From DASSJM01 sp036280655 (GTDB lineage Bacteria; Actinomycetota; UBA4738; HRBIN12), in NCBI GenBank assembly GCA_036280655.1, contig DASUQI010000039.1, positions 25,076-89,075 of the forward strand: a stretch of 64,000 nt of DNA, given 5' to 3'. Position numbers and translations under genes: made by a program. Positions 48,989 through 57,589 of this stretch are shown in pieces. The notes under the pieces were generated by a model. That model was not told the DNA's origin and made no database searches. It was given only the letters and a program-made list of their open reading frames with translations. How positions within the stretch are numbered: the first letter of the stretch is position 1; the number at the start of each line of letters is the position of its first letter.

Positions 48989-50191
48989 TCAGGCGCGGGC
49001 TCGAGGCCGTTCGAACCGCCCCACGAGCGCGACGATCCCCGCGAGCACGAGCGTCGAGAGCCCCATGAAGACGGGACGGAGCAACCACCACGACGCCGTG
49101 CTGTCCTGCTCGCGGCCGAGGCCGAGCGCCCAGAGGGCGAGCAGGACCACGAAGTACGCGGTCATGTGCCACAGGAACAGCGTCATGATCACGCTGTTCA
49201 GGAAGATCGCGACCTTCCACGGTCCCGGCCGTTCGAGCCACCTGGACAGCGCCGGCCGCAGCAGCATCACCGCCCCGATCGACCAGATGTCGGCGAGCAG
49301 GAAGCACACGGTCGGCGGGTACGCGTTCGAGATCTCCCCCGGCACGTCGGTGCCGAGCAGGCTCTTCGAGTAGTGCCCGACGTCCGGGAACCAATGCCGC
49401 CCGATCGGCTCGAACAAGGGAGTGGTGAGGAGCACGAGGCCGCCGAGGCCCACCGCGACCATCGCCCAGAACGCCTTGCGCGGGAGGCGTCCGAACGTCC
49501 CGTCCGCGTAGAAGTGCCCGAGCTGGTGCGGCAGCAACAGCACGAAGACGACGTTGAGGTAGCGGAGCCCGTCCACGTCGGCGCCGAACCCGATCACGTC
49601 GACGACGACCGCGCCCACGACCATCACCGCCGGGACCCACCACCGGAACCGGCGATGCAGGGCGATCGTGAGCGGCGCGACGCACACGACGATGAGGTAG
49701 ACGGCGAGGAACCACAGCGGCCCGAACGGCAGCGTGGCCGCCGGCGGGTACATCCCCCGGAGCATCCGCGTCTCGCCGACGAGTCGGATGCCGGCCGGGC
49801 CGCCGACGTCGAACAGGTGCAGCGCCACCTGGACGACGAGCCAGAAGCCGAGGAACACGAGCGAGGGACGCAGGAGTCGTTCGAGACGGCTGCGGACGAA
49901 CGCGGACGTGGGCTCGCCCCGTCGCTTGAACGCGTCGTACGCGACGAGGTTCGAGAACCCGCCGACGAAGAAGAACACCGGCATCACCTGGAACAGCCAG
50001 GTCCCGAGCCACATCCCGGACGTGACGCCCACCGCGCTCGTCGTCGAGAAGATGTCTCGCTCGAGGTGGTTGATCGAGATGAACCAGTGGCCGAACACGA
50101 CCGCGACGATCGACGCCGCGCGGAGGAAGTCGACGTACCGGTCGCGGGTCGCCGGCGTGGCCCTCGCGAGCTCGTCGAGTCGCGCGCTCAC
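48989..50191 (-). CDS. Acyltransferase 3 family membrane protein
   Basis: A 400-residue protein with about ten hydrophobic segments: RYVDFLRAASIVAVVFGHWF (catalytic His in FGHWF), VMPVFFFVGGFSNL and PFGPLWFLAVYLIVVCVAPL. Acyltransferase-3 proteins O-acylate surface sugars or lipids. GTG at 50191 gives the usual short N-terminus. It is divergent from the SDR gene at 50276. Confidence 0.87.
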   Translation of the reverse strand: MSARLDELARATPATRDRYVDFLRAASIVAVVFGHWFISINHLERDIFSTTSAVGVTSGMWLGTWLFQVMPVFFFVGGFSNLVAYDAFKRRGEPTSAFVRSRLERLLRPSLVFLGFWLVVQVALHLFDVGGPAGIRLVGETRMLRGMYPPAATLPFGPLWFLAVYLIVVCVAPLTIALHRRFRWWVPAVMVVGAVVVDVIGFGADVDGLRYLNVVFVLLLPHQLGHFYADGTFGRLPRKAFWAMVAVGLGGLVLLTTPLFEPIGRHWFPDVGHYSKSLLGTDVPGEISNAYPPTVCFLLADIWSIGAVMLLRPALSRWLERPGPWKVAIFLNSVIMTLFLWHMTAYFVVLLALWALGLGREQDSTASWWLLRPVFMGLSTLVLAGIVALVGRFERPRARA

Positions 50192-50275
50192 GGGCAGGGA
50201 TGTACGCCCCCGCGGGTGGCGGGTCAAGGTTCGGCCGCGGTCAACCGACCGCACGCGCTCTGGCATCATGCGCCT

Positions 50276-51088
50276 GTGGCAGAGCCGTTCCGCTCACCGC
50301 TCGCGACCGACGCCAACGCGGGGCTCGTCGCCCTCGTGACCGGCGGCGGGACGGGTCTCGGCCGCGCGATCGCGCGCCAGTACGCGCGCACCGGCGCGAG
50401 CCTGGCGATCGCCGGCCGGCGACCCGAGCCGCTCGAGGAGGTCCGCGCGGAGCTCGAAGCCTCCGGCACCGACTGCCTCGCGTACCCGGCCGACGTCCGC
50501 GAACCCGAGCAGGTGGCCGCGCTCGTGGATGCGGTCGTCGAACGGTTCGGACGGGTCGACGTGCTCGTGAACAACGCCGGCGGACAGTTCGTCGCGCCGC
50601 CCGAGAACATCTCGGCCAAGGGGTGGCGCGCCGTGCACCGGCTGAACGTCGACGCGGTCTGGGAGCTGACGCGGACGGTCGCCGAGCGCTCGATGATCCC
50701 CGGCGACGGCGGGCTCGTCGTCTTCATCGGGTTCAGCCCGCGCCGCGGGATCCCGTTCATGGTCCACTCCTCGGCCGCGCGGGCCGCGCTCGAGAACCTC
50801 GCCGGCGGCCTCGCGGTCGAGTGGAGCCGGTACCGGATCCGCGCGGTCTGCGTCGCGACCGGTGCGATCGACACGGAGGCGTTCCGGAGCTACGGGGAGG
50901 ACTTCGTGGCCGAGGCGACGAGGACCACGCCGCTCGGCCGCATCGCGTCGCCGGAGGAGGTCGCGAGCGTGATCGCGTTCCTGTCCACCTCGGGCGGCGC
51001 GTTCATCACCGGGACGACGATCGTCGTCGACGGCGGCAACGACGCATGGGGGCTCGGGTTCCCGCCGCCGCAGCCCGCCGCGTCGTAG
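50276..51088 (+). CDS. SDR family oxidoreductase (dienoyl-CoA reductase-like)
   Basis: 270 residues. Cofactor loop VTGGGTGLGRAIARQYAR, NNAGGQFVAPPENIS and the end FITGTTIVVDGGNDAWG. In the active-site helix the usual YxxxK is replaced (VHSSAARAALENL: Ser and Arg at the aligned positions), as in the branch related to peroxisomal 2,4-dienoyl-CoA reductase, where Tyr is also absent. Fatty-acyl-CoA reduction is possible but unproven. GTG start. Confidence 0.82.
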   Translation: MAEPFRSPLATDANAGLVALVTGGGTGLGRAIARQYARTGASLAIAGRRPEPLEEVRAELEASGTDCLAYPADVREPEQVAALVDAVVERFGRVDVLVNNAGGQFVAPPENISAKGWRAVHRLNVDAVWELTRTVAERSMIPGDGGLVVFIGFSPRRGIPFMVHSSAARAALENLAGGLAVEWSRYRIRAVCVATGAIDTEAFRSYGEDFVAEATRTTPLGRIASPEEVASVIAFLSTSGGAFITGTTIVVDGGNDAWGLGFPPPQPAAS

Positions 51089-51098
51089 CGTTCGCCGC

Positions 51099-52160
51099 TC
51101 AGAACACGATCACCGAACGCGCCTCCTCGCCCCGTTCGAATCGCGACAGCGCGTCCGAGAGCCCATCGAGCGCGATCGTGCGCGCGATCATCGGCTCGAG
51201 CCGCAGCTCCCCGAACCGGAGCAGGTGCGCGAGGAGGGGGAAGTCCCGGGGCGGGACCACGCTCCCGTACCAGGAGCCGACGACCGTCCGCTCCTGCACC
51301 GTGAGGCCGAGGGCGTCGAGCTCGACCATCACCTCGGGGCGGGCCATGCCGACGAGCACCGTGGTCCCGCCGGGCGCGACGGCCTCGAGCGCCTGCTCGA
51401 TCGTCTCGGGCCGGCCGAGGCACTCGATCGCGTGGTCGAACCCGCCCGGCAGCTCGTCGCGGCCGGACAGGACGGTCTCGGTCGCGCCGAGCTCCTTCGC
51501 GAGCTCGAGCTTCGACCCGACGACGTCCGCGGCAACGATCGTCGACGCCCCGGCGATCCTCGCGCCCTGGACCGCCGAGAGCCCCACGCCGCCGCATCCG
51601 ATCACGAAGACCGAGTCGCCGGGGCGCACCTTCGCGGTGTTCAGCACGGCGCCCACGCCGGTCATCACGGCGCACCCGAGGAGCGCGACCTGCTCGAGCG
51701 GCAGCGCCGGGTCGACCGGGAACAGCGTCGTAGCGGGCACGACCGAGCGCTCTGCGTGCGAGGAGGGCACGTTGTGGTGGATCCGCATGCCGCCGCTCGA
51801 GTACCGCGTCGTGCCGTCGGACAGGAACCCGCGGTCGAACACCCCGAGGCGCTCGCAGACCGTCGGCCTCCCCGCCGAGCACCGGCGGCAGGAGCCGCAG
51901 TACGGGAGCCACGAGCAGACGACGTGATCCCCGGGCGCGAGCCCGGTCACCCCCTCCCCCAGCTCCTCCACGACCCCCGAGCCCTCGTGGCCGAGCACGA
52001 TCGGCATCGCGTGCCGGTGGACGCCGCGGACGGTGTGGAGGTCCGAGCGGCACACGCCCGAGGCGGCCATCCGGATCCGCGCCTCGCCGGCCTTCGGCGG
52101 CTCGATCTCGACGTCCTGGATGCGGAGGTCGTCCACGTCCCACAGGACCGCTGCGCGCAT
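51099..52160 (-). CDS. Zinc-dependent alcohol dehydrogenase (MDR, class III-like)
   Basis: 353 residues. Catalytic zinc ligands in ASGVCRSDLH and GHEGSGVVEEL; structural zinc cysteines in CGSCRRCSAGRPTVC; NAD loop VIGCGGVGLSAVQGARIAGA. It resembles class III/NDMA- or mycothiol-linked dehydrogenases of actinobacteria; the substrate is open. GATACT (52172-52167) ends 6 nt before the ATG and there is no ribosome site, suggesting a leaderless message. Divergent from 52239. Confidence 0.9.
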   Translation of the reverse strand: MRAAVLWDVDDLRIQDVEIEPPKAGEARIRMAASGVCRSDLHTVRGVHRHAMPIVLGHEGSGVVEELGEGVTGLAPGDHVVCSWLPYCGSCRRCSAGRPTVCERLGVFDRGFLSDGTTRYSSGGMRIHHNVPSSHAERSVVPATTLFPVDPALPLEQVALLGCAVMTGVGAVLNTAKVRPGDSVFVIGCGGVGLSAVQGARIAGASTIVAADVVGSKLELAKELGATETVLSGRDELPGGFDHAIECLGRPETIEQALEAVAPGGTTVLVGMARPEVMVELDALGLTVQERTVVGSWYGSVVPPRDFPLLAHLLRFGELRLEPMIARTIALDGLSDALSRFERGEEARSVIVF

Positions 52161-52178
52161 CCGCGGAGTATCCCCCAG

Positions 52179-52204
52179 GCTTGCCGGCCTCGCGCACCGG
52201 GTAT
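52179..52204 (+). promoter_or_regulatory. Candidate stress-sigma promoter
   Basis: GCTT (52179-52182), 16 nt, GGGTAT (52199-52204); one mismatch in the -35. The -10 is one arm of the palindrome CGGGTAT-N7-ATACCCG (52198-52218), which could also be an operator. It precedes the gene at 52239. Confidence 0.45.
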
Positions 52205-52238
52205 GAGCTCGATACCCGACCGAACAGGAGGACCCGCC

Positions 52239-52796
52239 ATGGATGCATGGGTATGGATCGCGATCGCGGTCGCCGCGGTCATCGTGATCGTGGGCGTCGC
52301 CTACGCGTTCGCGCAGAAGCGCCGCCACGAGGAACTGCGGGAGCAGTTCGGACCCGAGTACGACCGGGCGATCGGCGACGCCGGCGACGTTCGGAGCGGC
52401 GAGTCGGAGCTGCAGGCGCGTCGCGAGCGGCGCGAGCAGCTGAACATCCGTCCGCTCGACCCCGACGCCGCGAAGGAGTACGGACGACGCTGGGACGAGA
52501 CGCAGCGCCGCTTCGTCGACGACCCCGAGGGCGCGCTCGCGGATGCCGACGGGCTGATCGTCCGCGTCATGCGCGACCGCGGCTACCCGATGGACGACTT
52601 CGACCAGCGGAGCGCCGACATCTCCGTCGACCACCCGGACGTCGTGGAGCACTACCGCTCGGCGCACGACATCTCGACGCGCGCGAGGGACGACGGCCGC
52701 CAGGTCTCGACCGAGGACATGCGTCAGGGCCTCGTGCACTACCGGGAGCTATTCGCCCGGCTGCTGGGTCCCGACGACCGTCGAGCCACCGCCTGA
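52239..52796 (+). CDS. Membrane-anchored protein of unknown function
   Basis: 185 residues. MDAWVWIAIAVAAVIVIVGV is an N-terminal membrane anchor, followed by a soluble domain: EQFGPEYDRAIGDAGDVRSG, ERREQLNIRPLDPDAAKEYG, RFVDDPEGALADADGLIVRV and YPMDDFDQRSADISVDHPDV. The FGPEYDR...DDPxGAxxxADxLI...GYPxxDFDQRxADxSVDHP pattern recurs widely in actinobacteria. GGAGGACCC precedes the ATG; a stress-like promoter lies upstream. The fixed motif set suggests a ligand-binding or structural role that is not known. Confidence 0.72.
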   Translation: MDAWVWIAIAVAAVIVIVGVAYAFAQKRRHEELREQFGPEYDRAIGDAGDVRSGESELQARRERREQLNIRPLDPDAAKEYGRRWDETQRRFVDDPEGALADADGLIVRVMRDRGYPMDDFDQRSADISVDHPDVVEHYRSAHDISTRARDDGRQVSTEDMRQGLVHYRELFARLLGPDDRRATA

Positions 52797-52832
52797 ACGG
52801 CCACCGGCGCATGCGGGCGATAGCCTGCCCGC

Positions 52833-53903
52833 ATGCGCCGGTGGATCTTCCACCTCGACCTCGACGAGTTCATCGCGGCGGTCGAACGTCTGCGCCGTCC
52901 CGAGCTCGCCGGCAAGCCGATCGTCGTCGGCGGCGACGGCGACCCGAGCAAACGCGGCGTGGTCTCCACCGCGTCCTACGAGGCCCGCGTCTTCGGGATC
53001 CGGAGCGCGATGCCGCTCCGCACCGCGTACAAGCGCAACCCCGAGGCGATCTTCCTGGCCGTCGACGCCGACGCCTACCTCGCCGCGTCGCGCGAGGTGA
53101 TGGACACCCTCCGCACGTTCGAGGCAAGGGTGGAGGTCGCGGGGTGGGACGAGGCGTTCCTCTCGGTCGAGACCGATGAGCCCGAGGACCTCGCCCGCGA
53201 GATGCAGGACCGCGTCCTCGAACGGACGCGCCTGTGGTCGACGATCGGGATCGGCGACAACCGGCTGCAGGCCAAGCTCGCGAGCGGGTTCGGCAAGCCC
53301 CGCGGCGTCTTCACCGTGACCTCTGAGCGCTGGCCCGAGCTGATGTTCGGCCTGCCGACCACCGACCTCTGGGGCGTCGGCTCGAAGACGGCGGGCAAGC
53401 TCGCCGAGCTCGGGATCCGCACCGTCGGCGACCTCGCGACCGCCGACGAGGACGCGCTCGCCGAACGCTTCGGCCCGAACACCGGCCCCTGGCTCGCGAG
53501 CCTCGGACGCGGCGAGGGCTCATCGCGGGTGCACCCGGAGGGCTGGACGGCGAAGGGTCACGGACGCGAGCGCACGTTCCAGCGCGACCTCACCGATCAC
53601 GACGAGATCCGGCGCGAGACCGTCCGGCTGGCCGATGCGGTCCTCGACGACCTCCGGCGCGAGGAGCGATCGGCCACGCACGTCACGGTGAAGGTCCGGT
53701 TCGCGCCGTTCTTCACCAGCACCCACGGGGTGACGCTCGGCGAGCCCACGATGGAGCCCGAGGCGCTGCGGTCCGCGGCGCTCCGCGCGCTCGGGCGCTT
53801 CGAGCTCGACCGGCCCGTGCGCCTGCTCGGCGTGCGGGCGGAGATGGCGCCACCGCAGCGGCCCCGGGGGGCTCAAGACGCGCGCTCGGAGCGCGAGCGG
53901 TAG
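52833..53903 (+). CDS. DinB2-like Y-family polymerase lacking an aromatic steric gate
   Basis: 356 residues. Metal Asp in HLDLDEFIAAVERL (Asp9), catalytic pair in AGWDEAFLSV, STIGIGDNRLQAKLASGFGK and the thumb motif LWGVGSKTAGKLAELGIRTV. The steric-gate position after Phe13 is Ile14; Pol IV has Tyr or Phe there, and mycobacterial DinB2, which incorporates ribonucleotides, has Leu14. GWDEA in place of SIDEA also follows DinB2. No clamp-binding motif is seen at the C-terminus. TAGCCT (52821-52826) ends 6 nt before the ATG (leaderless). The phosphorylase operon follows 28 nt downstream. Confidence 0.9.
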   Translation: MRRWIFHLDLDEFIAAVERLRRPELAGKPIVVGGDGDPSKRGVVSTASYEARVFGIRSAMPLRTAYKRNPEAIFLAVDADAYLAASREVMDTLRTFEARVEVAGWDEAFLSVETDEPEDLAREMQDRVLERTRLWSTIGIGDNRLQAKLASGFGKPRGVFTVTSERWPELMFGLPTTDLWGVGSKTAGKLAELGIRTVGDLATADEDALAERFGPNTGPWLASLGRGEGSSRVHPEGWTAKGHGRERTFQRDLTDHDEIRRETVRLADAVLDDLRREERSATHVTVKVRFAPFFTSTHGVTLGEPTMEPEALRSAALRALGRFELDRPVRLLGVRAEMAPPQRPRGAQDARSERER

Positions 53904-53931
53904 CCCCCCGCGGGGTGGTACAAGACGCCGG

Positions 53932-54741
53932 ATGAGCCTGCAGTACCACCTGAAGCTCGCGCCCGGCGACGTCGCGCCGTACGTGCTGCTGCCGGGTGAC
54001 CCCGGGCGGGTGCCGCTCGTCGCCTCGTTGTGGGACGAGGCCAGGGAGGTCGCGAGCAACCGCGAGTACGTGACGTTCACGGGCACGTATCGTGGCGTGC
54101 CGATCTCGTGCACGTCGACCGGGATCGGCTGCCCGTCGACGGCGATCGCGATGGAGGAGCTCGCCCGCGTGGGCGCGACCACGTTCGTGCGGATCGGGAC
54201 GTGCGGCACGCTCCAGGACGATGTTTCGAACGGCGACATCGCGATCTTCGACTCGGCCGCGCGGCACGACGGCACCTCGCGGCTGTACGCGCCGCTCGAG
54301 TTCCCCGCGGTCGCGAGCCACGACGTGGTCGAGGCGTCGATCGCGGCCGGCGAGGCGCTCGGCTTCCGGTACCACGTCGGCACCACGCGGACCGCCGACA
54401 CGTTCTACGCGATGCACGGCCGGCCCGGGTCGTCGTTCAACGACTACTGGCAGTCGTCGTGGCGCGAGCACTTCGAGGACCTGAGGCGCCTGAACGTCCT
54501 CGCCGCGGAGATGGAGGCGAGCGTGATCTTCGTCCTCGCGAGGATCTGGGGGCTGCGGGCGGGCGGGGTCGCGGTCGTGCTCGACAACGTCCTGCGGGTC
54601 TCGGGCGAGTCGGGGTCGTTCGACCCGGAGCGCCAGTTCGAGCACGGCGGCGACGAGATCGAGCACCTCGCGCGCATGGGCTCGGAGATCGTTCGGATCC
54701 TCGCCGAACGCGATGACGCCGGCGAGACGGGGAAGCGATGA
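53932..54741 (+). CDS. Uridine phosphorylase-like nucleoside phosphorylase (copy 1)
   Basis: 269 residues of the PNP/UDP family: VLLPGDPGRVPLVASLWDEA (phosphate Arg in GDPGR), TSTGIGCPSTAIAMEELARV, RIGTCGTLQDDV and AAEMEASVIFVLARIWGLRA (ribose-binding Glu in EMEAS). It splits nucleosides with phosphate to base plus pentose-1-phosphate. The ATG of copy 2 overlaps its stop (ATGA). The pair suggests two substrate specificities or a mixed oligomer. Confidence 0.88.
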   Translation: MSLQYHLKLAPGDVAPYVLLPGDPGRVPLVASLWDEAREVASNREYVTFTGTYRGVPISCTSTGIGCPSTAIAMEELARVGATTFVRIGTCGTLQDDVSNGDIAIFDSAARHDGTSRLYAPLEFPAVASHDVVEASIAAGEALGFRYHVGTTRTADTFYAMHGRPGSSFNDYWQSSWREHFEDLRRLNVLAAEMEASVIFVLARIWGLRAGGVAVVLDNVLRVSGESGSFDPERQFEHGGDEIEHLARMGSEIVRILAERDDAGETGKR

Positions 54742-55532
54742 GCCTCCAGTACCACGTGAAGCTCGCGCCGGGCGACGTCGCCCCCACGGTCCTGCTCCCC
54801 GGCGACCCGGGACGGGTCCCGGTGGTCGCGTCGGTCTGGGACGAGGCGCGAGAGCTCGCGAGCAACCGCGAGTACGTCACCTACACCGGCGTCTACCGGG
54901 GCGTCCCGATCTCGTGCACCTCGACCGGGATCGGTGCCCCCTCCACGGCGATCGCGCTCGAGGAGCTCGCGCGCGTCGGGGCGACGACGTTCATCCGGAT
55001 CGGGACCTGCGGGTCGCTGCAGGCCCATGCTCGCGTCGGGGACATCGCGATCTTCGACTCTGCGATCCGGGCCGACGGGGCCTCGGCCCTGTACGCGCCG
55101 CTCGAGTACCCGGCGGTCGCCCACCACGAGGTCGTCGACGCGGCGATCGCCGCCGCCCGGGGGCTCGAGGTGCCCCATCACGTTGGCACCACGTTCTCGA
55201 CCGACCTGTTCTACGTGCCCGAGCCGGGGTCGGCGTTCGGCGGGTACGAGCAGTCCGCTTGGCGCGAGCGCTATGCCGACATCGCCCGGACGAACGCGAT
55301 CGCGGCCGAGATGGAGACGAGCGTGTTGCTCGTGCTCGCCCGGATCTGGGGGCTGCGGGCCGGCGCGCTCGCCCTCGTCTCCGACGCCGTGGACGACACG
55401 AGCGAGTCCGGGGAGTTCGTCCCGGAGGCGACGTTCGACGTGAGCGCGGAGCCGATCGATCGACTCGCCCGCGTGGGGTGTGAGACGGCGAGGATCCTGG
55501 ACGAGCGCGACCGAGACCGATCTTCGTACTAG
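54738..55532 (+). CDS. Uridine phosphorylase-like nucleoside phosphorylase (copy 2)
   Basis: 264 residues, tandem paralogue of 53932-54741: the first ~100 residues are almost the same (LQYHVKLAPGDVAPTVLLPG, NREYVTYTGVYRGVPISCTS), while the middle and C-terminus diverge, notably the specificity loop (VPEPGSAFGGYEQSAW against MHGRPGSSFNDYWQSSW). EMETS replaces EMEAS. Overlap of ATG and TGA with copy 1 couples translation. The PAS gene follows after 11 nt. Confidence 0.87.
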   Translation: MSLQYHVKLAPGDVAPTVLLPGDPGRVPVVASVWDEARELASNREYVTYTGVYRGVPISCTSTGIGAPSTAIALEELARVGATTFIRIGTCGSLQAHARVGDIAIFDSAIRADGASALYAPLEYPAVAHHEVVDAAIAAARGLEVPHHVGTTFSTDLFYVPEPGSAFGGYEQSAWRERYADIARTNAIAAEMETSVLLVLARIWGLRAGALALVSDAVDDTSESGEFVPEATFDVSAEPIDRLARVGCETARILDERDRDRSSY

Positions 55533-55543
55533 GCTGGGCGACC

Positions 55544-55957
55544 GTGGAGGAGGCACCCGCCCAGCGCAACCTCGTCCTGATCCTCGCGCGTGCCTTCGCG
55601 GCCCAGATCGCCACGGCCGTGTTCCTCCTGGACGAGGAGGGCACGATCATCTACTACAACGAGGCGGCCGAACGGCTGACGGGCCGGCCGTTCATCGAGG
55701 GCGCGGGGATGACCGCCGGCGAGTGGATGACGGCATCGCACCCGAGGGACGACGCCGGCGACCTGATCGCGTTCGAGAACCTGCCGCTCGGGATCACGAT
55801 GCTGAAGCGCGAGCCCGCCCACGGGGTGGTCACGTTCACGTCGCAGGACGGGGTGCCGCTCCGGATCGAGAACGCGACCTTCCCGCTGTTCGCACACACG
55901 GAGGACTACGTCGGCACGTTCGCGATCGTCTGGCCCCTCGATCGGGACCGTCCGTGA
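55544..55957 (+). CDS. Stand-alone PAS-domain sensor protein
   Basis: 137 residues containing one PAS fold: TAVFLLDEEGTIIYYNEAAE, RLTGRPFIEGAGMTAGEW and TSQDGVPLRIENATFPLFAH. There is no output domain, so it must act on a partner; the next gene (MBL fold) starts within its stop codon (GTGA). GTG start; TAGGCT (55530-55535) ends 8 nt before it, so an internal leaderless promoter may exist within the operon. Confidence 0.82.
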   Translation: MEEAPAQRNLVLILARAFAAQIATAVFLLDEEGTIIYYNEAAERLTGRPFIEGAGMTAGEWMTASHPRDDAGDLIAFENLPLGITMLKREPAHGVVTFTSQDGVPLRIENATFPLFAHTEDYVGTFAIVWPLDRDRP

Positions 55958-56796
55958 ACCTGAAGGTCTGGGGGAGCCGCGGCTCCCTCGCCTCGCCCGG
56001 CGCGAACACGAAGCGCTACGGCGGCAACACGTCGTGCGTCGAGGTCCGCCCGCCCGGATGCGACGTCGTGATCCTGGACGCCGGCACCGGCATCCGCGAG
56101 CTCGGCATGCGGCTCGTCGAGCAGGGCTGCACCCGGATGCAGCTGTTGCTCACCCACCTGCACGTGGACCACCTCGAGGGGCTCGGGATGTTCGAGCCGA
56201 TCTGGCGGCCCGCGACCGAGCTCCACATCTGGGGGCCGGCCTCGCCCGTCGCCTCGCTCGAGGAGCGGATCGCCACGTACTTCTCGCCGCCGCTGTTCCC
56301 GGTCCACTTGTCGGAGGTCCCGGCGACGATCGTCTACCACGACGCGTCGGAGTCCGAGTGGACGATCGACGGCGTTCGGTTCTCCTCGAACGCGATCATC
56401 CATCCCGGGCCCACCGTCGGCTTCCGGGTCGAGACCCCGGAGAAGTCACTCGCCTACCTCACCGATCACGAGCCGGCGCTCGGCTGCGACATCGCGTCGG
56501 ACGCTCCCGAGTGGATCTCGGGCTTCTCGCTCGCCCGCGGCGTGGACCTGCTCATCCACGACTGCCAGTACTCGGTCGAGCAGTACCGGACGAGGCGAGG
56601 CTGGGGGCATTCGACCACCGAGCAGGTGGCGCACTTCGCCGACCGGGCCGGCGCCGACCGCCTGCTCCTGTTCCATCACGACCCGATGCACTCGGACGAG
56701 ACGCTCGAGTCGATGCGCGACGAGGTGGTCGCGACGTGGGGCGTCGACCCGGAACGCACCGCGATCGCCGGCGAGGGCGACATCATCGACGTCTGA
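55954..56796 (+). CDS. MBL-fold metallohydrolase (PDE/RNase Z-like type)
   Basis: 280 residues. The start VWGSRGSLASPGANTKRYGG, NTSCVEVR, LDAGTGIRELG, the metal motif THLHVDHLEG and LIHDCQYSVEQY belong to the class found with PAS, GAF and cyclase domains and proposed to cleave cyclic or phosphodiester substrates. GTG overlaps the PAS stop (GTGA), so PAS and MBL are probably a split sensor-hydrolase. With two adenylate cyclase genes in the window, cAMP is a candidate substrate, unproven. Confidence 0.84.
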   Translation: MNLKVWGSRGSLASPGANTKRYGGNTSCVEVRPPGCDVVILDAGTGIRELGMRLVEQGCTRMQLLLTHLHVDHLEGLGMFEPIWRPATELHIWGPASPVASLEERIATYFSPPLFPVHLSEVPATIVYHDASESEWTIDGVRFSSNAIIHPGPTVGFRVETPEKSLAYLTDHEPALGCDIASDAPEWISGFSLARGVDLLIHDCQYSVEQYRTRRGWGHSTTEQVAHFADRAGADRLLLFHHDPMHSDETLESMRDEVVATWGVDPERTAIAGEGDIIDV

Positions 56797-56856
56797 GGCC
56801 TGGGGCCCGGAGCGGCCGCTGGTTCCCTCTCCCTACCGAACGGGTACCTGCTGAGG

Positions 56857-57525
56857 GTGACCGATGACCACCCCACGGCAACGCCGTTCCTGCCTGCCCG
56901 GGCCACGCTGCCGGCGCTGCGACGCGCAGCCGAGACCTGCACCGGATGCGAGCTCCATCATCTCGGCACACGAACGGTGTTCGGGGAGGGACCACGTGAC
57001 ACGCGGCTGATGCTCGCCGGCGAGCAGCCAGGCGACCACGAGGATCGCGAGGGCCGCCCGTTCGTCGGGCCCGCGGGCAGGCTCCTGGACGCGGCGCTCG
57101 AGCGGGCCGGCATCCCGCGGGACGAGGTCTACCTGACGAACGTGGTGAAGCACTTCCGGTGGGAGGCCAGGGGGAAGCGGCGCATCCATCGAAAGCCGAC
57201 GCTGGCGCACGTCGCGGCCTGTCGCCCGTGGTTCGAAGCCGAGATCGCGACGATCCGGCCCGATCTCCTCGTCCTCCTCGGTTCGACGGCGGCGCAGGCG
57301 CTCCTCGGTTCCTCGTTCCGGGTGACGCAACGCCGCGGAACGATCATGGAGGTCCAGGGGCTGGAGCCGAAACTGTTGGCCACGGTCCACCCATCGTCGA
57401 TCCTGCGAGCCCGCGACGAGGATCGCGATCGCGAGGAGGGGGCGTTCGTCCGCGACCTGGTCATCGCGGCAGACGCGATCGCTTCCGCGGCAACGGCTCG
57501 CGCGAGCTCGCGTCGAACCGCCTGA
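56857..57525 (+). CDS. udgX: UdgX-type uracil-DNA glycosylase
   Basis: 222 residues. GEQPGDHEDREGRPFVGPAG (motif 1), the UdgX-specific insert GKRRIH (106-111) whose His111 corresponds to the residue that forms a covalent bond to uracil-site DNA in mycobacterial UdgX, and HPSSILR (motif 3). Cys28, Cys31 and Cys122 are likely Fe-S ligands; His99 stands where family 4 enzymes have the remaining cysteine. GTTC (56822-56825), 16 nt, GGGTAC (56842-56847) may be a stress promoter leaving a nearly leaderless GTG start. Confidence 0.92.
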   Translation: MTDDHPTATPFLPARATLPALRRAAETCTGCELHHLGTRTVFGEGPRDTRLMLAGEQPGDHEDREGRPFVGPAGRLLDAALERAGIPRDEVYLTNVVKHFRWEARGKRRIHRKPTLAHVAACRPWFEAEIATIRPDLLVLLGSTAAQALLGSSFRVTQRRGTIMEVQGLEPKLLATVHPSSILRARDEDRDREEGAFVRDLVIAADAIASAATARASSRRTA

Positions 57526-57589
57526 AACGCGCATATCTCGCTCCCGATCGGGTACGAACATCGTCGGACAAGAAGGGGGTGTCTACCTG

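Noticed and set aside
48581..50275. Long plus-strand frame opposite clpS and the acyltransferase, continuous with the SDR gene
   Set aside because: Antisense shadow; the SDR starts at GTG 50276, where family similarity begins.
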